DNA of 64,000 bases from contig JAOBJV010000001.1 in NCBI GenBank assembly GCA_025728385.1, positions 1 to 64,000 of the forward strand, read 5' to 3'. This DNA is from Lightella neohaematopini. Lineage in GTDB: Bacteria; Pseudomonadota; Gammaproteobacteria; Enterobacterales; Enterobacteriaceae. A model generated the notes under the pieces. That model saw only the letters and a program-made list of their open reading frames with translations, searched no databases and was not told the DNA's origin. Each line of letters begins with the position of its first letter. Position 1 is the first letter of the stretch. The position numbers and the translations under genes were made by a program. This document shows, in pieces, positions 27,971 through 37,273 of the stretch.

Positions 27971-29710
27971 ATGAATAATTGGAAGAATCTTTGGTCTACT
28001 TTAAAAAGGTTATTAAATTATAGCACAAATCATCAAAAAACAATAATTATTGCTATATTCATGTTATGCTTTGCTTCACTAGATGAAGTAACTGGTACAA
28101 TGATTATTAGTTATTTTATAGACAATTTTTTGACTAACCAAAAATTATCTATATTTATTATAATAATATTATTAATAACATTTATTATACTACAAATTAA
28201 ATCTGTAATATTACGTTATTACCAATCATTAAAATTTAATAAAACTTCTATAGATATTGTTCAACAATTAAGAATTGACTTAATGAATACAATTTTAAGA
28301 CAACCAATTAAAATATTCGATAATAAATCAGTTGGACAACTAATATCTTGCATTACTAATGATACAGAAGTAGTAAAAGACTTATTTCTTACAGTAATAT
28401 CATCGGTATTACGCAGTATAGCTTTAATTATTGCTATGTTAATAGCTATGTTTTTATTAAGTTATCAATTAGCTTGCGTTTCATTATTATTATTTCCATT
28501 AGTGTTTTTAGTAATGTGGTTATATCAGTATTATTGTACTCCAATAGTTAGAAAATTACGTTCTTATGTAGCAAAAATTAATAGTTTTTTTAACGAAACT
28601 ATTAGTGGTATGTTAATTATACAGCAATTTTGTCAACAAAAACGTTTTGCAAATAAATTAAAAAGAGCTAGTAATATACATTTTAAATTACGTATGCTAA
28701 CTCTAAAATTAGATGGTTATTTACTACGACCTTTATTAAATTTACTTTTTTCTATACTTTTATGTAGTATTTTACTTATTTTCAGTTTTAATAAACAACT
28801 AATTAGTGTTGGTGTATTATATGCATTTATTAATTATTTAAGTAGATTAAATGAACCACTAATAGAATTAACATCCCAACAATCTATTATTCAACAAGCT
28901 ATAGTGGCAGGAGAACGTATATTTAAATTAATGGATAGTCCAATACAAAAATATGGATTAGATAATAAATTACTTAGTAATGGTAATATAGTTATAAGAA
29001 ATTTAAATTTTTCTTATAACAACAATATAAATATACTTAATAATATAAATATTATTATACCAGACAAATACTTCATTGCTTTAGTTGGACGTACTGGTAG
29101 TGGTAAAAGTACTTTAGCTAATCTCATAATAGGTAATTATCCAATTAGTGAAAATACTATATTTTTAGATAACAGATCAATTGAAACTCTATCTCATGAA
29201 GTAATTCATAATGGCATACTAATGGTACAACAAGATCCAGTTATTATGGCTGATACAATATATGAAAATTTATCACTTGGTAGTGATATTAAGGAAAATG
29301 ATATATGGACTATACTAAAACAGATTAAATTAGCATCATTAGTACACTCTTTACCTAATGGATTATTTACTAAACTTAGTGAATATGGTAATTCTTTATC
29401 TGCTGGACAAAGACAATTATTAACATTAGCAAGAGCTTTAATATTACATCCTAAAATATTAATTTTAGATGAAGCAACTTCTAATATTGATTATGGCACA
29501 GAATTAGCTATCGCAAAAGTAATTAATAAAATTCGTAAAAATTTAACACTAATTGTTATTGCTCATAGATTATCTACTATTATCCATGCTGATAAAATAG
29601 TAGTTTTGCATAAAGGTAGTATTATAGAATGTGGGACGCATGATTTTTTATTAAAAAAACGTAATTATTATTACAAATTATACAAATTACAAAAATTTAA
29701 TAAAATATAA
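27971..29710 (+). CDS. mdlB: ABC exporter half-transporter MdlB
   Basis: MdlB is the partner of MdlA. The 579-residue protein (E. coli 593) has six N-terminal membrane helices and an ATPase domain with Walker A GRTGSGKST (373-381), a signature that reads LSAGQ (476-480; LSVGQ in E. coli) and Walker B LILDEATS. Conservation is strong around RLNEPLIELT-QQ in the coupling region. The mdlA-mdlB order is as in E. coli; glnK and amtB, which follow there, are gone and the 4.5S RNA gene comes next. Such MsbA-like pairs are often kept in endosymbionts, where a lipid or drug role is only inferred. Confidence 0.94.
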   Translation: MNNWKNLWSTLKRLLNYSTNHQKTIIIAIFMLCFASLDEVTGTMIISYFIDNFLTNQKLSIFIIIILLITFIILQIKSVILRYYQSLKFNKTSIDIVQQLRIDLMNTILRQPIKIFDNKSVGQLISCITNDTEVVKDLFLTVISSVLRSIALIIAMLIAMFLLSYQLACVSLLLFPLVFLVMWLYQYYCTPIVRKLRSYVAKINSFFNETISGMLIIQQFCQQKRFANKLKRASNIHFKLRMLTLKLDGYLLRPLLNLLFSILLCSILLIFSFNKQLISVGVLYAFINYLSRLNEPLIELTSQQSIIQQAIVAGERIFKLMDSPIQKYGLDNKLLSNGNIVIRNLNFSYNNNINILNNINIIIPDKYFIALVGRTGSGKSTLANLIIGNYPISENTIFLDNRSIETLSHEVIHNGILMVQQDPVIMADTIYENLSLGSDIKENDIWTILKQIKLASLVHSLPNGLFTKLSEYGNSLSAGQRQLLTLARALILHPKILILDEATSNIDYGTELAIAKVINKIRKNLTLIVIAHRLSTIIHADKIVVLHKGSIIECGTHDFLLKKRNYYYKLYKLQKFNKI

Positions 29711-29769
29711 GATTATTAATACCATTTATTAACTATTACAATAGAGATAAATAATTTATTAATAATAAA

Positions 29770-29802
29770 TTGACAGTTATAATAGATTTATTTTAATATA
29801 AT
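29770..29802 (+). promoter_or_regulatory. Promoter of the 4.5S RNA gene
   Basis: A consensus TTGACA at 29770-29775 is followed by TAATAT at 29794-29799 (18-base spacer), overlapping a TATAAT at 29797-29802. Initiation 6-7 bases after the latter coincides with the first paired base of the RNA at 29808. The TATAAT alone would give a spacer of 21, so the exact -10 is uncertain. Confidence 0.6.
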
Positions 29803-29807
29803 ATTTA

Positions 29808-29911
29808 GGATAGTTGGTATTATTATATTATCTATTTATATGAATCCAGTCAGGTCTGGAAAGAAGCAGCTGTAGTATATTTATGATAGTGATAATAACT
29901 ACTAATTATCC
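29808..29911 (+). ncRNA. ffs: 4.5S RNA of the signal recognition particle
   Basis: The gene encodes the SRP RNA that pairs with Ffh to target membrane proteins. The conserved Ffh-binding apical domain is clear at about 29846-29871: a CCAG-GTCAGGTC-type strand, a GGAA tetraloop and the GAAGCAGC strand. The ends pair with each other: the first 11 bases (29808-29818) pair with 29901-29911 with one wobble. At about 104 bases it is close to E. coli 4.5S RNA (114), but the distal helix has become A+T-rich. E. coli also has ffs in the region between mdlB and apt. Confidence 0.93.
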
Positions 29912-30076
29912 AAATAATTTTTTATACAAGTTAACAAGTAGTGTTTTATATTAATTATCGTTAAATTAATAGATATTTATTTTAGAGAGAATAATTTGTG
30001 TCGTTAATTTAGATATTATAATTAATTATACTAATATATAATATTATTATTTATAATAATTTTGGTTATTTATATT

Positions 30077-30628
30077 ATGCTCTTAGAGCAAGAAAAATTA
30101 GCATTAATTAAAAAAAATATAATATCAGTTCCAAATTATCCTAGACCAGGTTTATTGTTTAGAGATATTACTAATTTAGTTAAACATCCATATGCATATG
30201 CTGCTAGTATATCATTATTAACTAATTATTATCGTAATTATAATTTGAATAAAATTGTTGGTATAGAAGCTAGAGGATTTTTATTTGGAGCTCCATTAGC
30301 GTTATCATTAGGATTAGGATTTGTTCCAGTAAGAAAACCAGGCAAATTACCTAGAGAAACGATAAGTGAAAATTACATATTGGAATATGGTAATAATAAA
30401 TTAGAAATACATAAAGATTCTATCACTCCTGGTGATAGAGTATTAATAGTTGATGATTTACTAGCTACTGGTGGAACAATATGTGCAGTAGCTAAATTAA
30501 TAAGAAGACTTAATGGTATAGTAAATAATGCTGCGTTTATTATTAATTTAATTGAATTAGGAGGAGAAAATATATTAAATAATATGGGTATTAAGAATTA
30601 TAGTTTATTATTATTTAATAATAATTAA
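30077..30628 (+). CDS. apt: Adenine phosphoribosyltransferase
   Basis: Apt salvages adenine to AMP with PRPP. I chose the ATG at 30077, which gives 183 residues, exactly the E. coli length; the frame is open to a TTG at 30062 but the extra residues match nothing. The PRPP-binding motif VDDLLATGGT is at 125-134, and EARGFLFGAP (64-73) and RKPGKLPRETISE are fully conserved. It starts the block apt-dnaX-recR-htpG-adk that follows E. coli order. Retention implies use of salvaged or host adenine. Confidence 0.95.
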   Translation: MLLEQEKLALIKKNIISVPNYPRPGLLFRDITNLVKHPYAYAASISLLTNYYRNYNLNKIVGIEARGFLFGAPLALSLGLGFVPVRKPGKLPRETISENYILEYGNNKLEIHKDSITPGDRVLIVDDLLATGGTICAVAKLIRRLNGIVNNAAFIINLIELGGENILNNMGIKNYSLLLFNNN

Positions 30629-30655
30629 TATTTATATTATATTAATTTAATTTAT

Positions 30656-31732
30656 ATGATTTATAAACCATTAGTATTAAAATGGCGTCCTAGGTGTTTT
30701 AATGATTTAATAGGTCAAGATCACATAGTTAATGCTTTTACTAATGCATTTAATTTGAACAAAATTCATTATGCATATATTTTTTCTGGATCTTATGGTA
30801 TAGGAAAAACTACAATAGCTAGACTATTAGCTAAAAGTTTAAACTGCATTAATAATAGTATAAATATTTGTGATATTTGTGATGCGTGTATAGAAATACA
30901 AAATAATTGTTTTATTGATTTAATAGAAATTGATGCCGCATCGTCTTCTGGAATAGATAATATCAAAGAGTTAATAGAAAATGCTCAATATTTTCCAGTA
31001 AAAGGAAAATTTAAAATTTACTTAATTGATGAAGTACATATGTTATCTCGTAGTAGTTTTAATGCTTTATTAAAAATATTAGAAGAACCACCTTCTCATA
31101 TTAAATTTTTATTAGCTACTACTGAATATAACAAAATACCAAAAGTAATTACTTCTCGGTGTTTACATTTTAATTTATTAAAAATAAATAATAGTGAAAT
31201 TACTCTATATTTAAAAACTATTTTAACTAAAGAACAAATATCATTTGACGAACAAGCAATAATTTATATTACAAATGTTGCCAATGGTAGTTTACGTGAT
31301 GCATTAAATTTAACTGATCAAGCTATAGTTTTTGGTAAAGGAAAAATAATTTTAAATATTGTAGTTAATATGCTTGGTATAGTAGATATTAATCAATTAA
31401 TATTAATTATTGAACTAATAATATCAAATAATACTAATCAGTTAATTAATACTATTAATAACATATCTACAAATAACATTAATTGGGAGAAATTTTTAAC
31501 TGATATATTATTAATATTGCATGATATTTTATTAATTAAAACTTTATCAAACTATAATTCTAATTATAATAAAAATATATTATTTCGTTTAAATAATATT
31601 TCAAAATTATTATCAATTAATATTATAAAAAAGTATATTGATCTAGTATTGAATGGTTATAAAGAATTATTAATAGTAGATAATAAAAAATTAATAATAG
31701 AAATAACATTACTAAAATTAATTAATTATTGA
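30656..31732 (+). CDS. dnaX: DNA polymerase III clamp-loader subunit, gamma-like form only
   Basis: DnaX is the ATPase motor subunit of the clamp loader. The 358 residues cover only domains I-III: Walker A GSYGIGKT (45-52), the zinc site Cys64, Cys72, Cys75, Cys78, the DEVHML Walker B, the sensor-1 segment LLATTE and the helical collar domain. E. coli tau has 643 residues and gamma 431, made by a programmed frameshift; here the frame stops before the E. coli frameshift site, so neither the frameshift nor the tau-specific domains IV and V (DnaB- and alpha-binding) are encoded. DnaE in this window is truncated at the matching interface. ybaB, normally next, is missing. Confidence 0.94.
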   Translation: MIYKPLVLKWRPRCFNDLIGQDHIVNAFTNAFNLNKIHYAYIFSGSYGIGKTTIARLLAKSLNCINNSINICDICDACIEIQNNCFIDLIEIDAASSSGIDNIKELIENAQYFPVKGKFKIYLIDEVHMLSRSSFNALLKILEEPPSHIKFLLATTEYNKIPKVITSRCLHFNLLKINNSEITLYLKTILTKEQISFDEQAIIYITNVANGSLRDALNLTDQAIVFGKGKIILNIVVNMLGIVDINQLILIIELIISNNTNQLINTINNISTNNINWEKFLTDILLILHDILLIKTLSNYNSNYNKNILFRLNNISKLLSINIIKKYIDLVLNGYKELLIVDNKKLIIEITLLKLINY

Positions 31733-31816
31733 TTTTTAAATTATAAAATTATACTATACTAGATGTTTTATTATAATTTAATATATATTAATTTATATAG
31801 GTTACTAATATTACAA

Positions 31817-32416
31817 ATGAATAATAGTATAACAGATGATTTAATAAAAATATTAAAAATTCTACCTGGTATTGGACCTAAATCAGCACAAAGAATTATG
31901 TTTTTCTTATTAAGAAATAAGAAAATAGGAATTAATTTGCATAAATCGTTAAATGATGTAATGCTAAATATTAATCAATGTACTATGTGTTTTAACTTTA
32001 CTGCAAAAAATATTTGTGATATTTGCTCTAGTCAGGATAGAATAAATTGTAAACAGATTTGTGTGGTAGAAAATCCTGCTGATGTATTTGCTATAGAACA
32101 AACTGGTCAATTTTCTGGATTATATTTTGTATTGTTTGGTTGTCTATCACCAATAGATGGAATTAAATCTAATGATATTAATTTAGATATATTAGAAAAT
32201 AGATTAAAAAAAAATGTAATAAAAGAAGTTATTGTTGCTACTAGTTCTACTGTAGAAGGTGAGATTACTAGTAATTATATAGCTGGAATATGTAAAAATT
32301 ATAATATTGTTGTTAGTCGTATTGCTTATGGTATACCAGTAGGTAGTGAAATAGAATCAATAGATTTTAATACTTTATCTCATTCCATAATTAGAAGATA
32401 TAAAATTAATTCTTAA
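31817..32416 (+). CDS. recR: Recombination mediator RecR
   Basis: RecR forms a ring clamp that, with RecO (and RecF), loads RecA at gaps. I prefer the ATG at 31817 (199 residues; E. coli 201), where the alignment starts; the frame extends upstream to 31763 with unrelated residues. The helix-hairpin-helix LPGIGPKSAQR is at 16-26, the zinc ligands are Cys55, Cys58, Cys67 and Cys70, and the Toprim domain runs from about 80 with VVENPADV and SSTVEGE. A run of nine A lies in the coding region near 32206. recR is usually adjacent to ybaB, which is missing here. Confidence 0.94.
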   Translation: MNNSITDDLIKILKILPGIGPKSAQRIMFFLLRNKKIGINLHKSLNDVMLNINQCTMCFNFTAKNICDICSSQDRINCKQICVVENPADVFAIEQTGQFSGLYFVLFGCLSPIDGIKSNDINLDILENRLKKNVIKEVIVATSSTVEGEITSNYIAGICKNYNIVVSRIAYGIPVGSEIESIDFNTLSHSIIRRYKINS

Positions 32417-32450
32417 TAAAGTAAATTATTTATCAATTTAGGTGATTTAT

Positions 32451-34310
32451 ATGAATAAAAAAGAGATACGGGGTTTTCAATCTGAAACTAAACAAATATT
32501 AAATATAATGATTAATTCTTTATACTCAAATAAAGAAATTTTTTTACGTGAGCTAATATCTAACGCGTCAGATGCAATAGATAAATTAAAGTTTTTAATG
32601 TTATCTAAACCTGAATTATATAAATATAATAATAATTTTTGCATAATGATTTCTTTTAATAAGCAAGATCGTTCTATCATTATAGATGATAATGGTATTG
32701 GCATGAGTTATAATGAAGTAATAAGTAATTTAGGAACAATTGCTAAATCTGGAACTAAAGAATTTATTAAATTAAAGGAATTTGAAAATAAATTAAATAG
32801 TAATCTTATTGGTTATTTTGGTGTTGGATTTTATTCATCATTTATTGTAGCTAATAAAGTTGTTGTACATACTAAATCATTTAATGATGTTAGCGGAGTA
32901 CTATGGGAATCAGATGGTAAAGATAAATATACTATTGACTATCTGGATAAACCTAATCATGGTACTAAGGTTATATTATATTTAAAGGATAGTGAAGAAG
33001 AATTTCTTGATTATTGGAAATTAAAAAGTATTATAAATAAATATTCTGATCATATTCAATTACCAATTAAATTACAATATTGTGATAATAAAAATAATAA
33101 TATTTGGAAACAGGTTAATCAAGCTAAAGCTATATGGATTCGTAATAAAATAGATATCAAAGATAGTGAATATATAGAATTCTATAAACATATTACTGGA
33201 GATCATAATGATCCATTATATTGGCAACATAGTGTTATTGAAGGTAAGCAAGAATATACTATATTATTATATATTCCTAGTAAATTTACATATAATCCTT
33301 GGCATAATGAACAAAAAAATGGTTTAAAATTATATGTTAAACGTATATTTATTATGGATAATGTTAATAATTTTTTACCAAATTATTTACGTTTTATAAG
33401 AGGAATTATAGATTCTAATGATTTACCACTTAACGTATCTCGTGAGATTTTGCAAGAAAATGAAATAATTAACAAAATAAAAAGCAGTATTACAAAAAAA
33501 GTACTTATTATGTTAGAAAAATTAGCAAAAAATAATGAAAATAAGTATAAAATTTTTTGGAAACAATTTGGTTTAATTCTTAAAGAAGGTATAGCTGAAG
33601 ATTTTAAGAATAAAAAGTTACTATCTAACTTATTAAGATTTTCGCATACAAATAGTGATGATCAGAACGATTACATATCATTAGATATGTATGTTAACTG
33701 TATGAAGCAAGAACAAGATAAAATATATTATATTATCGCTAGTAGTTATAATTCAGCTAAATATAGTCCACATATAGAAATTTTGAAAAAAAATAATATT
33801 ATTGTATTATTATTATTTGACACAGTTGATGAATGGATGATGAATTATATTAATGATTTTAATGGTAAGAAATTTCATTTGTCTAGTAAAGAGGATGACT
33901 TAATAAATAAATATGCCAATGATGAAAATAGAATACATATAACAGATCCAGTTGAATCTTCTAATAATTTTATTTATCGAATAAAGAATTATTTAGGTGA
34001 TAAAGTAATTGATGTTAAATTTACAAAAAAATTAGTAACATCACCGGTAGCGTTAGTAAATGAAAATAATGGTATAACTACTCAAATGGCTAAGTTATTA
34101 AAAAATACTGGTCAATCAATACCAAAAATTAAGTATATTTTATTAATTAATTATAAACATAACATAATTAATAAAATGTCCTGTATAAAAGAAGATAATA
34201 AATTTAATCAATGGGTTGAATTATTGTTTAGTCAAGCATTGTTAATGGAAAGTAATTATTTAGATAATCCAGGAACATTTATTAAAATTATTAATCAGTT
34301 AATAATTTAA
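32451..34310 (+). CDS. htpG: Chaperone HtpG (Hsp90)
   Basis: HtpG is the bacterial Hsp90, an ATP-dependent chaperone dimer acting late in folding with DnaK. The ATG at 32451 is preceded by AGGTGA at the right spacing; the GTG inside that site (32442) is in frame but is better read as part of the ribosome-binding site. The GHKL ATPase motifs are present: ELISNASDA (about 34-42), DNGIGM (about 83-88) and GYFGVGFYS (about 121-129). The middle-domain catalytic loop ends NVSREILQ. The 619 residues compare with 624 in E. coli. adk follows after 4 bases. Confidence 0.95.
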   Translation: MNKKEIRGFQSETKQILNIMINSLYSNKEIFLRELISNASDAIDKLKFLMLSKPELYKYNNNFCIMISFNKQDRSIIIDDNGIGMSYNEVISNLGTIAKSGTKEFIKLKEFENKLNSNLIGYFGVGFYSSFIVANKVVVHTKSFNDVSGVLWESDGKDKYTIDYLDKPNHGTKVILYLKDSEEEFLDYWKLKSIINKYSDHIQLPIKLQYCDNKNNNIWKQVNQAKAIWIRNKIDIKDSEYIEFYKHITGDHNDPLYWQHSVIEGKQEYTILLYIPSKFTYNPWHNEQKNGLKLYVKRIFIMDNVNNFLPNYLRFIRGIIDSNDLPLNVSREILQENEIINKIKSSITKKVLIMLEKLAKNNENKYKIFWKQFGLILKEGIAEDFKNKKLLSNLLRFSHTNSDDQNDYISLDMYVNCMKQEQDKIYYIIASSYNSAKYSPHIEILKKNNIIVLLLFDTVDEWMMNYINDFNGKKFHLSSKEDDLINKYANDENRIHITDPVESSNNFIYRIKNYLGDKVIDVKFTKKLVTSPVALVNENNGITTQMAKLLKNTGQSIPKIKYILLINYKHNIINKMSCIKEDNKFNQWVELLFSQALLMESNYLDNPGTFIKIINQLII

Positions 34311-34314
34311 TTTT

Positions 34315-34971
34315 ATGAATATTAATAGAAATATTCGAATAATTTTTATTGGTGCTCCAGGAACTGGTAAAGGTACACAATCTGATTTACTTGCCAAAAA
34401 ATATAAAATACCTAAAATTTCTGTGGGTGAATTATTACGTAAATTAGTTAATAATAATATTTCTGATAATATTAATTTAGGTGACTTAATATCAGATAGT
34501 GTAGTGTGTAATATAGTTAAAATGCGTCTTTGTAAAAATGATTGTGATAATGGATTTATATTAGATGGATTTCCTAGAAGTATTAACCAAGCTCAATATT
34601 TAACTATTAATAATATTAAAATTAATTTCGTTTTTAATATTAAGTTACCATATAAAATTATCATAAAGCGCTTATTGGGTAGACGTATTCATAAATTATC
34701 AGGTAGAATATATCATATAAAATATAATCCACCAATAGTAAATAATTTAGATAATATTACTGGGGAACAATTAATATCTAGAAAAGATGATAATATTAAC
34801 ATTATTAAACATAGATTAAAAATTCATAATAAACAAATTATCAATATAGTTAATTATTATAAACAGGAAGTTAAATTAGGTAATATAAATTCTTATATAG
34901 AAATAGATGGCGATAAACCAATTAACTTAATTCTAACAGAAATAATTAACAAAATTAACTATTTTATTTAA
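34315..34971 (+). CDS. adk: Adenylate kinase
   Basis: Adk interconverts ATP, AMP and ADP. It is a long-form enzyme of 218 residues (E. coli 214) with the P-loop GAPGTGKGT (13-21), an AMP-binding arm with Arg42, DGFPRS near 90 and an intact LID domain (GRRIH..SGRIYH..NPP..RKDD). One AMP-contact residue differs: Thr31 of E. coli is Val37 here (SVGELLR in place of STGDMLR). The stop is 14 bases from the convergent qmcA. hemH, which follows in E. coli, is absent. Confidence 0.95.
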   Translation: MNINRNIRIIFIGAPGTGKGTQSDLLAKKYKIPKISVGELLRKLVNNNISDNINLGDLISDSVVCNIVKMRLCKNDCDNGFILDGFPRSINQAQYLTINNIKINFVFNIKLPYKIIIKRLLGRRIHKLSGRIYHIKYNPPIVNNLDNITGEQLISRKDDNINIIKHRLKIHNKQIINIVNYYKQEVKLGNINSYIEIDGDKPINLILTEIINKINYFI

Positions 34972-34985
34972 GAAAATTTATTTTT

Positions 34986-35879
34986 TTATTTATTTTGTTT
35001 TATTAACTCTGCAATTCCATTAATTGTACTAATAATACTTGTAGTGTCCAATGGCATCATAATAATTTTACTATTGTTAGCTATACCTATACTATTTAAT
35101 GCATCAGTATATTTTTGTGCTATAAAATAATTTATAGCTTGTATATTACCAGAAGATATAGCTTCAGAAACAATATGTGTAGCATGAGCCTCAGCTTCAG
35201 CTGCTCTTTCTCTAGCTTCAGCTTTCAAAATTTGTGATTGCTTTTCTCCTTCAGCTTTTAAAATTTGTGATTGCTTTTCTCCTTCAGCTTTTAAAATTTG
35301 TGATTGCCTTACTCCTTCAGCTTCTAATATTTCAGCTCTTTTTGTGCGTTCTGCTTTCATTTGAGCATTCATAGCATTTATCATTTCTACTGGGGGTTTT
35401 ATATCTCTAATTTCTACTCTTGTAATTTTTACACCCCAATTATTGGTGGCATCATCAATAATTTTTAATAATTGTATATTTATATTATCTCTTTGTGAGA
35501 GCATTTCGTCTAATTCCATTGCTCCTAACACTGTACGTATATTAGTCATAGTCAAATTTAATATTGCCTGATTTAAATTACTTACTTTATAAGCAGCTTG
35601 TTCTGCATTAATCACTTGAATAAAACATACAGCATCTATTTTTACATTGGCATTATCCTTAGATATTATTTCTTGTGAAGGAATATCTAATACTTGCTCC
35701 ATCATATTTATTTTATGACCAATTCTATCTACAAATGGTATTATTAAATTTAATCCTGGTTGTAATGTTCGAATAAATCGACCAAATCTCTCTATTGTCC
35801 ATTGATAACCTTGAGGAACAATTTTTAAACTATTAATAACTATTAATAACAATACAGTAAATACCAAAAATAATATCAC
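34986..35879 (-). CDS. qmcA: SPFH/band-7 membrane protein QmcA
   Basis: QmcA is an inner-membrane stomatin/prohibitin-family scaffold; in E. coli it can suppress loss of FtsH and HtpX when overproduced. It has an N-terminal membrane anchor (about 1-18), a band-7 domain (about 20-170) and an Ala/Glu-rich helical region with repeated ILKAEGEKQSQ units (about 187-220). The 297 residues compare with 305 in E. coli and conservation is high throughout. Three of the helical repeats are nearly identical as DNA (35221-35319). Its usual partner gene ybbJ (a NfeD-type protein) is not adjacent. Confidence 0.94.
   Translation of the reverse strand: MILFLVFTVLLLIVINSLKIVPQGYQWTIERFGRFIRTLQPGLNLIIPFVDRIGHKINMMEQVLDIPSQEIISKDNANVKIDAVCFIQVINAEQAAYKVSNLNQAILNLTMTNIRTVLGAMELDEMLSQRDNINIQLLKIIDDATNNWGVKITRVEIRDIKPPVEMINAMNAQMKAERTKRAEILEAEGVRQSQILKAEGEKQSQILKAEGEKQSQILKAEARERAAEAEAHATHIVSEAISSGNIQAINYFIAQKYTDALNSIGIANNSKIIMMPLDTTSIISTINGIAELIKQNK
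35221..35319 (-). repeat. Three 33-bp tandem repeats within qmcA
   Basis: Units at 35221-35253, 35254-35286 and 35287-35319 differ from each other by only a few bases and each encodes 11 residues of the ILKAEGEKQSQ type. A fourth, more divergent unit follows at 35320-35352. E. coli QmcA has the same number of protein repeats, so copy number is conserved while the DNA copies look homogenised. Confidence 0.85.
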
Positions 35880-35948
35880 TAATACATCCTTTCTAATAGT
35901 ATCAACATTCTTACAAATAAATATTACTGGACGCAGTATATAATAGTT

Positions 35949-37241
35949 TTATATATAAGTCAATCCATTCATATATGGTTCTAATATCTTTGGTACTTTA
36001 ATTTTACCATTGGATTGTTGATAATTTTCCATAATAGCTACTAATGTTCTACCAATAGCTAAACCAGAACCATTAATAATATGTACTAGTTCTAGTTTAT
36101 TATTTATTGAATTTCTATAACGAATTTTCATTCTTCTAGATTGAAAATCACTTGTATTTGAACAAGAAGACACTTCTTTATATGTTTTACTAGCTGGTAA
36201 CCATACTTCTAAATCATAAGTTTTACATGAAGTAAACCCTGTATCACCTGTACATAATAAAATTTTTCTATAAGGTAAATTTAATAGTTTTAATATTTTT
36301 TCAGCATGACTTGTTAAGTCTTCTAAAGCTTGAATAGAATTTTCTGGTTTGACAAATTGTATCATTTCTACTTTATCAAATTGGTGCATACGAATTAATC
36401 CTTTAGTATCTTGTCCATAAGCGCCTGCTTCTGCTCTAAAGCAAGGAGTACAAGCAACCATTTTTATTGGTAATTTATCTTCCTCAATAATTTTATTACG
36501 CATAATATTTATTAATGGTACCTCAGCTGTTGGTATCAAAGCATAAGATTTATCATTACCAATAGTTTTATTAGTAAAATGAGTATAAAATAAATCATTA
36601 TTAAATTTTGGTAATTGACCAGCACCATATAACGATTCAAAATTTACTAAGTATGGTACATGATATTCTACATAATTGTGTAATGTTGTATGTATTTCTA
36701 ACATGAACTGAGATAATATTCTATATAGACGGGCAATATTATTTTTCATTACTACAAATCTAGAACCAGTTATTTTAGCAGCTAATGAAAAATCTAAATC
36801 ACCAATATTTTTACCTAAATCAACATGATTTTTTAATAATTTATCACAATTAGTTTGATTTCCCCACTTTAATATTTCTTTATTAAAGTTTTTATTATTT
36901 CCAATAGGAACATCATCATTAGTAATGTTAGGTATTAATAATTCATAATTACGGATAGAGTTTTTTAATAAATCCAGTTCTATTTTAGTATCTTTTAATT
37001 TTTTACGAATTTTAATAACTTCTTGACATAAAGAAGTAATATCTTCCCCATTAGATTTCATAACACTAATTTTTCTTGATTTAGAATTTCTTTCTGCTTG
37101 TAATTTTTCTACTTTTAATTGTAAAATTTTTCTATATTTTTCTTGTTTTTTTAATGTTTTAATATCTAATTTAAATTGTCTATAATTTAATTTTTTAGCA
37201 GTTAAGTATATTTTTTCCTTTAACAAATTTTTATCTAACAT
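35949..37241 (-). CDS. serS: Seryl-tRNA synthetase
   Basis: SerRS charges tRNA-Ser. It has 430 residues, exactly as in E. coli. The N-terminal antiparallel coiled coil (about 28-105), which reads the long variable arm of tRNA-Ser, is present and Lys-rich. The class II core shows motif 2 with FRAEAG..GQDTKGLIR (about 265-283) and motif 3 with NGSGLAIGRT near 392. It is divergent from dapA across a spacer that contains a very long inverted repeat. Confidence 0.97.
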   Translation of the reverse strand: MLDKNLLKEKIYLTAKKLNYRQFKLDIKTLKKQEKYRKILQLKVEKLQAERNSKSRKISVMKSNGEDITSLCQEVIKIRKKLKDTKIELDLLKNSIRNYELLIPNITNDDVPIGNNKNFNKEILKWGNQTNCDKLLKNHVDLGKNIGDLDFSLAAKITGSRFVVMKNNIARLYRILSQFMLEIHTTLHNYVEYHVPYLVNFESLYGAGQLPKFNNDLFYTHFTNKTIGNDKSYALIPTAEVPLINIMRNKIIEEDKLPIKMVACTPCFRAEAGAYGQDTKGLIRMHQFDKVEMIQFVKPENSIQALEDLTSHAEKILKLLNLPYRKILLCTGDTGFTSCKTYDLEVWLPASKTYKEVSSCSNTSDFQSRRMKIRYRNSINNKLELVHIINGSGLAIGRTLVAIMENYQQSNGKIKVPKILEPYMNGLTYI

Positions 37242-37273
37242 AATTATATTTACTTTTTAATAAACAGATAATA

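Larger units (their letters stand above)
29711..30076. other. Spacer between mdlB and apt carrying ffs
   Basis: This 366-base region has no protein gene. It contains a promoter and the 4.5S RNA gene (29808-29911), and then about 165 A+T-rich bases before apt in which I see no clear terminator. A small perfect 8-bp hairpin with a 3-base loop overlaps the region just upstream of the ffs -35 element. Confidence 0.6.

Noticed and set aside
30062..30076. TTG start for apt
   Set aside because: The ATG at 30077 gives the E. coli length of 183 residues.
31763..31816. 18-residue N-terminal extension of recR
   Set aside because: It is not homologous to RecR; the ATG at 31817 fits the family start.
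35221..35352. 33-bp direct repeats as a CRISPR-like array
   Set aside because: The units are contiguous without spacers and encode the conserved helical repeats of QmcA.
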